Positions 61,156 through 64,000 of a DNA stretch of 64,000 nucleotides are shown here, piece after piece (positions within the stretch are counted from its first letter, which is position 1; the number at the start of each line of letters is the position of its first letter). Source of the DNA: Halobaculum sp. CBA1158 (GTDB taxonomy: Archaea > Halobacteriota > Halobacteria > Halobacteriales > Haloferacaceae); the NCBI RefSeq assembly GCF_021431925.1, contig NZ_CP090371.1, forward strand, positions 2,170,001 through 2,234,000. Reading direction: 5' to 3'. The translations under genes were made by a program, and so were the position numbers. A model generated the notes under the pieces. That model saw nothing but the letters and a program-made list of their open reading frames with translations. It was not told where the DNA came from and did not search any database.

Positions 61156-62316
61156 CTACGTCGGCGGCCCGGCGAGGCCCGCGCCCTGCGCGCGGTCCAT
61201 CCACGCGACGACCGCCACGTGCGGCAGCGTCAACACCGCGATGAAGACGAGGTACAGCGCCGCCAGCGTCGCCGGGGCCGTGGCGACGCCGACGACGACC
61301 GCCACCCCGGCGAGCATCGCGAGCGAGACGAGGGTGAGGGGAAGCGCGTCGCGACCGACCCGCGCCAGCGCGCCCAGGTACTCGCCGTCGGCGGCGCGGC
61401 GGCGCGCCCGGGGGTCGACCTCGACCAGCCGGGCGACGTGGCGAAGCGAGTGCCACGCGCAGAAGTAGACGCCGACGGCGAAAAGCGGCGGCACGAGCAG
61501 GAAGTACGCCCACAGCAGCAGCGTCTCGGCGGCGTCGCGTCGCCAGCCGGCGCGGCCGCCGGCGTCGGAGTCGTCGCCCGCGGACGCCCGCCGCCACCCC
61601 GCGAGCAGGGTGACGACGGTCACGGTCGCGAAGGCGGCGGCAAGACCGCTCCTGACCTGCGTGGAGAGGAGCCACGCCACGCCCGCCTCCCCGCCGAACA
61701 GCCCCACCCACGCGTCGACCACCTGTCGGTAGCGCTCGGGAAATCGGAGCAGCGGGACGAGCATCGGGAGTCCGCCCCGGACGAGCACCGTCCCGAGGCG
61801 AACGCCCGCGCCGTCGAGGTGTCGGCTCCCGACCGCGTCCAGGGCGTAGAGGTCGCCCTGCCCCCAGTGGAGCCACGTCAGCGCGATGAACAGCGCCGCC
61901 GAAGCGACGGGAGCGAGCGCCCAGAGGGCGGCGTACGCGACGCCCAACGCCAGGTACGTCCCCCCGACCGCGAGCAGCCACCGCGGGGTGGGTGGTCGGC
62001 CGACCGTCCGTGCGGGCGCGAGGTGGTCGACCGCGCCGTGGGGAAGCCCGAGGACGAGGACGCTGACCGCCAGCGGGGCGTACCGAACCCACGCCGGTAC
62101 CGCGGGGGCGACCCCGAGTACGGCCGCGAGCGCCGCCGCGGCGGCGATCGTGCCCACGGCGACCCACCCGGGGCGACACCCGAGCGCGAGCATGACGCCG
62201 CGAACCGGCGAGTCTCCGGCGGCGGAGGCCGTCGGTCGGGCCCTGACGCCGTCGGTCGTCCGGCTGTCGGTCGTCCGGCCGTCGATCGGCTCGCCGCCGT
62301 CGACCTCCCCCGTCAT
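61156..62316 (-). CDS. blh: Brp/Blh-family beta-carotene 15,15'-dioxygenase
   Basis: 386 residues with about eight to ten helices. The conserved histidines are in GLPHGAVDH, LTWLHWGQGDLY, CAWHSLRHVARLV and LPHVAVVAWMD, the pattern of Brp/Blh enzymes that cleave beta-carotene to two retinals with iron. An acidic/Thr-rich leader (1-40) precedes the first helix. It starts 4 bases after the crtY stop, so both are one transcription unit that makes the chromophore for the rhodopsin encoded upstream. Confidence 0.93.
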   Translation of the reverse strand: MTGEVDGGEPIDGRTTDSRTTDGVRARPTASAAGDSPVRGVMLALGCRPGWVAVGTIAAAAALAAVLGVAPAVPAWVRYAPLAVSVLVLGLPHGAVDHLAPARTVGRPPTPRWLLAVGGTYLALGVAYAALWALAPVASAALFIALTWLHWGQGDLYALDAVGSRHLDGAGVRLGTVLVRGGLPMLVPLLRFPERYRQVVDAWVGLFGGEAGVAWLLSTQVRSGLAAAFATVTVVTLLAGWRRASAGDDSDAGGRAGWRRDAAETLLLWAYFLLVPPLFAVGVYFCAWHSLRHVARLVEVDPRARRRAADGEYLGALARVGRDALPLTLVSLAMLAGVAVVVGVATAPATLAALYLVFIAVLTLPHVAVVAWMDRAQGAGLAGPPT

Positions 62317-62320
62317 CGCG

Positions 62321-63139
62321 TCAGTTCCCCCCGTCGTCGGATCCGAGGGCGGAGCGGCCCGGCAGGGACGGGAGAGACGAAGCGGCTCCGCGGCGGTCGA
62401 GCACCCACCGGAACAGCACCAGCCCCTGGACGACGAACAGGTTCGTCACGAGGAAGAACACCGCCTCCTCGACCGGGAGGCCGGCGACGTGGATCCCGGT
62501 CGTGTACCGCTCGGAGAGGATCCAGATGCCGTACTCGATCGCGATCCGGTCGACGAGACACAGGTACAGCGCCGGGACGAGCGTCCCGAGGGCGACGAGT
62601 CGCCGCCGGGCCCACAGTTGGGGTGCACCGACCGCCCACTGGAGCGCCAACACCGGAGCGGCCCACGCCGCGATCGCCCCGAGGTACAGCGTCGCGTCGG
62701 TCCCGAGCGCGAGCCACCCGCCGACGCCGATCGCGGCCGCGAGAGCGACGCCCGCCGCCCGGGACGCGACCGGACGGTCGACCGTCGGCCACGTCGACGG
62801 GAGCGACAGGTGCGCGAGCCACAGCGCCGTCAGCCACGGCTGGACCAGGATGAACAGGTACTCGCCGACCGGGGCGTAGCCGACGGTGGCGACCGTCGCG
62901 TCGGGGCCGTACCACCACACGCCCCTCGCGATGAGGTAGTTGTCCCACGGGATCGTGTACGCCAGCGCGATCCCGGTGACGATCGCGACGCCGGTCCAGT
63001 AGCGCCGGTCGGCGAGCGACCCGAGGACCTCCTCTCCCTGGATCCGCGTGCGGCTGACGAAGCCGGTGGCGACCAGGAACAGCACGAGCGGGACGAGGAA
63101 CGCGAGGTGGAACTGGAGATACGTGAGGACGGTCGTCAT
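62321..63139 (-). CDS. crtY: Lycopene beta-cyclase (CrtYcd-type membrane protein)
   Basis: 272 residues with about seven helices in two homologous halves, as in fused CrtYc/CrtYd proteins. TYLQFHLAFLVP, IPWDNYLIARGVWWYG, PVGEYLFILVQPWL and the second-half HVAGLPVEEAVFFLVTNL are hallmarks. It makes beta-carotene from lycopene, the substrate of Blh. The ATG at 63139 is the first one consistent with the first helix. The 248-base gap to the rhodopsin gene holds no gene. Confidence 0.93.
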   Translation of the reverse strand: MTTVLTYLQFHLAFLVPLVLFLVATGFVSRTRIQGEEVLGSLADRRYWTGVAIVTGIALAYTIPWDNYLIARGVWWYGPDATVATVGYAPVGEYLFILVQPWLTALWLAHLSLPSTWPTVDRPVASRAAGVALAAAIGVGGWLALGTDATLYLGAIAAWAAPVLALQWAVGAPQLWARRRLVALGTLVPALYLCLVDRIAIEYGIWILSERYTTGIHVAGLPVEEAVFFLVTNLFVVQGLVLFRWVLDRRGAASSLPSLPGRSALGSDDGGN

Positions 63140-63387
63140 CGGGGGGTGGTGTGTGTCGTCGGTCGGATATCGGTTCGGTCGCGGGTCCCGGGAGCGGTCC
63201 CGAGGCCTGTCGCGACCGGGCGGTCCGGCGGGGTGCGGGCGACGCGGTCGCCCCGCGGGGCGGTTCCTCGCGGGCACGGCGTCGACACCCTCAGCGAGGG
63301 GGTCGAGCGTCGCCGGCGACACCCGTCGGCGGACCGGCCGTCCGCGTCACGCGGGTCGCAAGCGGCGTGGCGAGGCCGCGGCCGAGA

Positions 63388-64000
63388 TCAGTCGGCCGTG
63401 GCGGCGTCGCCAGTCGCGCTGCCCGCGGCGTCGAGCACCTCGCGGCTCGACAGCAGGATGATCCCGAAGCCGACCTTGGCTACGAGGTCGAGGACCATGA
63501 AGCCCGCCGTCTCGATGTTCAGCGAGACGATGCCGAGGCCCTCGGTGCCGACGATCCACCAGACCGGATACACGAGCCAGACCACGACGATCAGCGTGCG
63601 GAGCGTGCTGAACGTCGAAGCGGCGTCGCCGCTGAGCTGGCTGGCCTTCTCTCCGAGGGAGCCGTACAGCATGTACAGCAGCACCAGCAGGAAGCCGGTG
63701 GAGACGCCCCACCACACCAGGCGACGGGCCCCCGCGCCGAGCGCGCCGGGACCGGCCGACAGCGTCGCCACGGCACCCGTGCCGATCATCAGCATGTCGA
63801 GCCCGACGAGCGAGGACAGCTCGTTACGGTTTGCCCCCGCGAGCAGGCCCAAGTCGATGAGCAGCAGCGGTGTGGTGAAGAACCAGTCCGTGTATCGCGC
63901 CCAGTAGATGGGAACCTCTTCGCCGCCGAGTTCCACCATCGTTAGGCCGAACCCGAGTGCCATCGCCAGATAGTTCACGAACGCGATCGCCGTGATGAAT
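63388..64000 (-). CDS. bop: Bacteriorhodopsin-type proton pump, 5' end outside window
   Basis: At least 203 C-terminal residues of a microbial rhodopsin (six of seven helices). [17 protein letters not shown] contains the Asp85 and Asp96 equivalents of bacteriorhodopsin. [10 protein letters not shown] has the Asp115 position. [14 protein letters not shown] holds both proton-release Glu residues (194 and 204), and [11 protein letters not shown] holds the retinal Lys216. All pump residues are therefore kept. The open frame continues past position 64000 as FITAIAFV. Downstream crtY and blh supply retinal. Confidence 0.96.
   Translation of the reverse strand, partial: FITAIAFVNYLAMALGFGLTMVELGGEEVPIYWARYTDWFFTTPLLLIDLGLLAGANRNELSSLVGLDMLMIGTGAVATLSAGPGALGAGARRLVWWGVSTGFLLVLLYMLYGSLGEKASQLSGDAASTFSTLRTLIVVVWLVYPVWWIVGTEGLGIVSLNIETAGFMVLDLVAKVGFGIILLSSREVLDAAGSATGDAATAD

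Overview
The window is chromosomal DNA of a haloarchaeon. The signs are very high GC, acidic Asp/Glu-rich proteins, many GTG starts, TATA-like boxes about 25-30 bases upstream of start codons (as in leaderless mRNAs), halocyanin, two tubulin-superfamily (CetZ-like) genes, and a bacteriorhodopsin/lycopene cyclase/Brp-Blh cluster. A Halorubrum- or Halobaculum-like member of the Haloferacales would fit, but the genus is inference.

Layout. 1-22.4 kb: mostly housekeeping and accessory metabolism. It holds the end of a glycosyltransferase, an ABM protein, a Gly/Met-rich coiled-coil protein, a CRTAC1/ASPIC protein, an AIR-synthase-like protein, an esterase, an MFS exporter, kynureninase, an SDR, a flippase, a lipid kinase, a two-domain KaiC-like ATPase, a methyltransferase, an HExxH membrane protein, a MATE exporter, a beta-oxidation pair (hydroxyacyl-CoA dehydrogenase and enoyl-CoA hydratase), dihydrofolate reductase and a divergent tubulin/FtsZ-like protein. 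22.4-23.7 kb: an A/T-richer insert with an antitoxin/PIN toxin pair. It ends at tRNA-Arg(TCG), whose 3' end is repeated at the other edge, so it looks like a tiny integrative element. 24-36 kb: archaeal lipid UbiA enzyme, RecA-like protein, and the menaquinone genes menD, menB, menA, menC, with a block of serial hairpins and about 19.5 copies of a 23-bp repeat between menB and menA. Then come halocyanin, an acyl-CoA ligase, enoyl-CoA hydratase and a 2Fe-2S ferredoxin. 36-47.7 kb: histidine kinase, AAC(3)-like protein, rhodanese-persulfide dioxygenase fusion, pyrBI, small membrane proteins, a HAD phosphatase and a CetZ-like protein.

47.8-54.8 kb: the most distinctive region. A tight six-gene operon on the minus strand encodes three proteins with twin-Arg/ALFSD (SipW-type) signal peptides, a dedicated signal peptidase, a Thr/Pro/Glu repeat protein and a membrane-anchored protein with the same C-terminal motif. 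A divergent membrane-bound winged-helix regulator lies next to it, across an intergenic region with a perfect A/T palindrome. It looks like an archaeal TasA/camelysin-type surface fibre or matrix export system. 54.9-64 kb: gluconate-dehydratase-like enzyme, second histidine kinase, acetamidase, a DUF3179 lipoprotein, a MOSC protein, and finally blh, crtY and bop on the minus strand (retinal synthesis plus proton pump; bop runs off the window).

Short tandem repeats (9, 13, 16, 17, 23 and 36 bp units) and in-frame acidic repeats inside enzymes occur throughout. Hairpins with 3-base loops stand at several gene borders.
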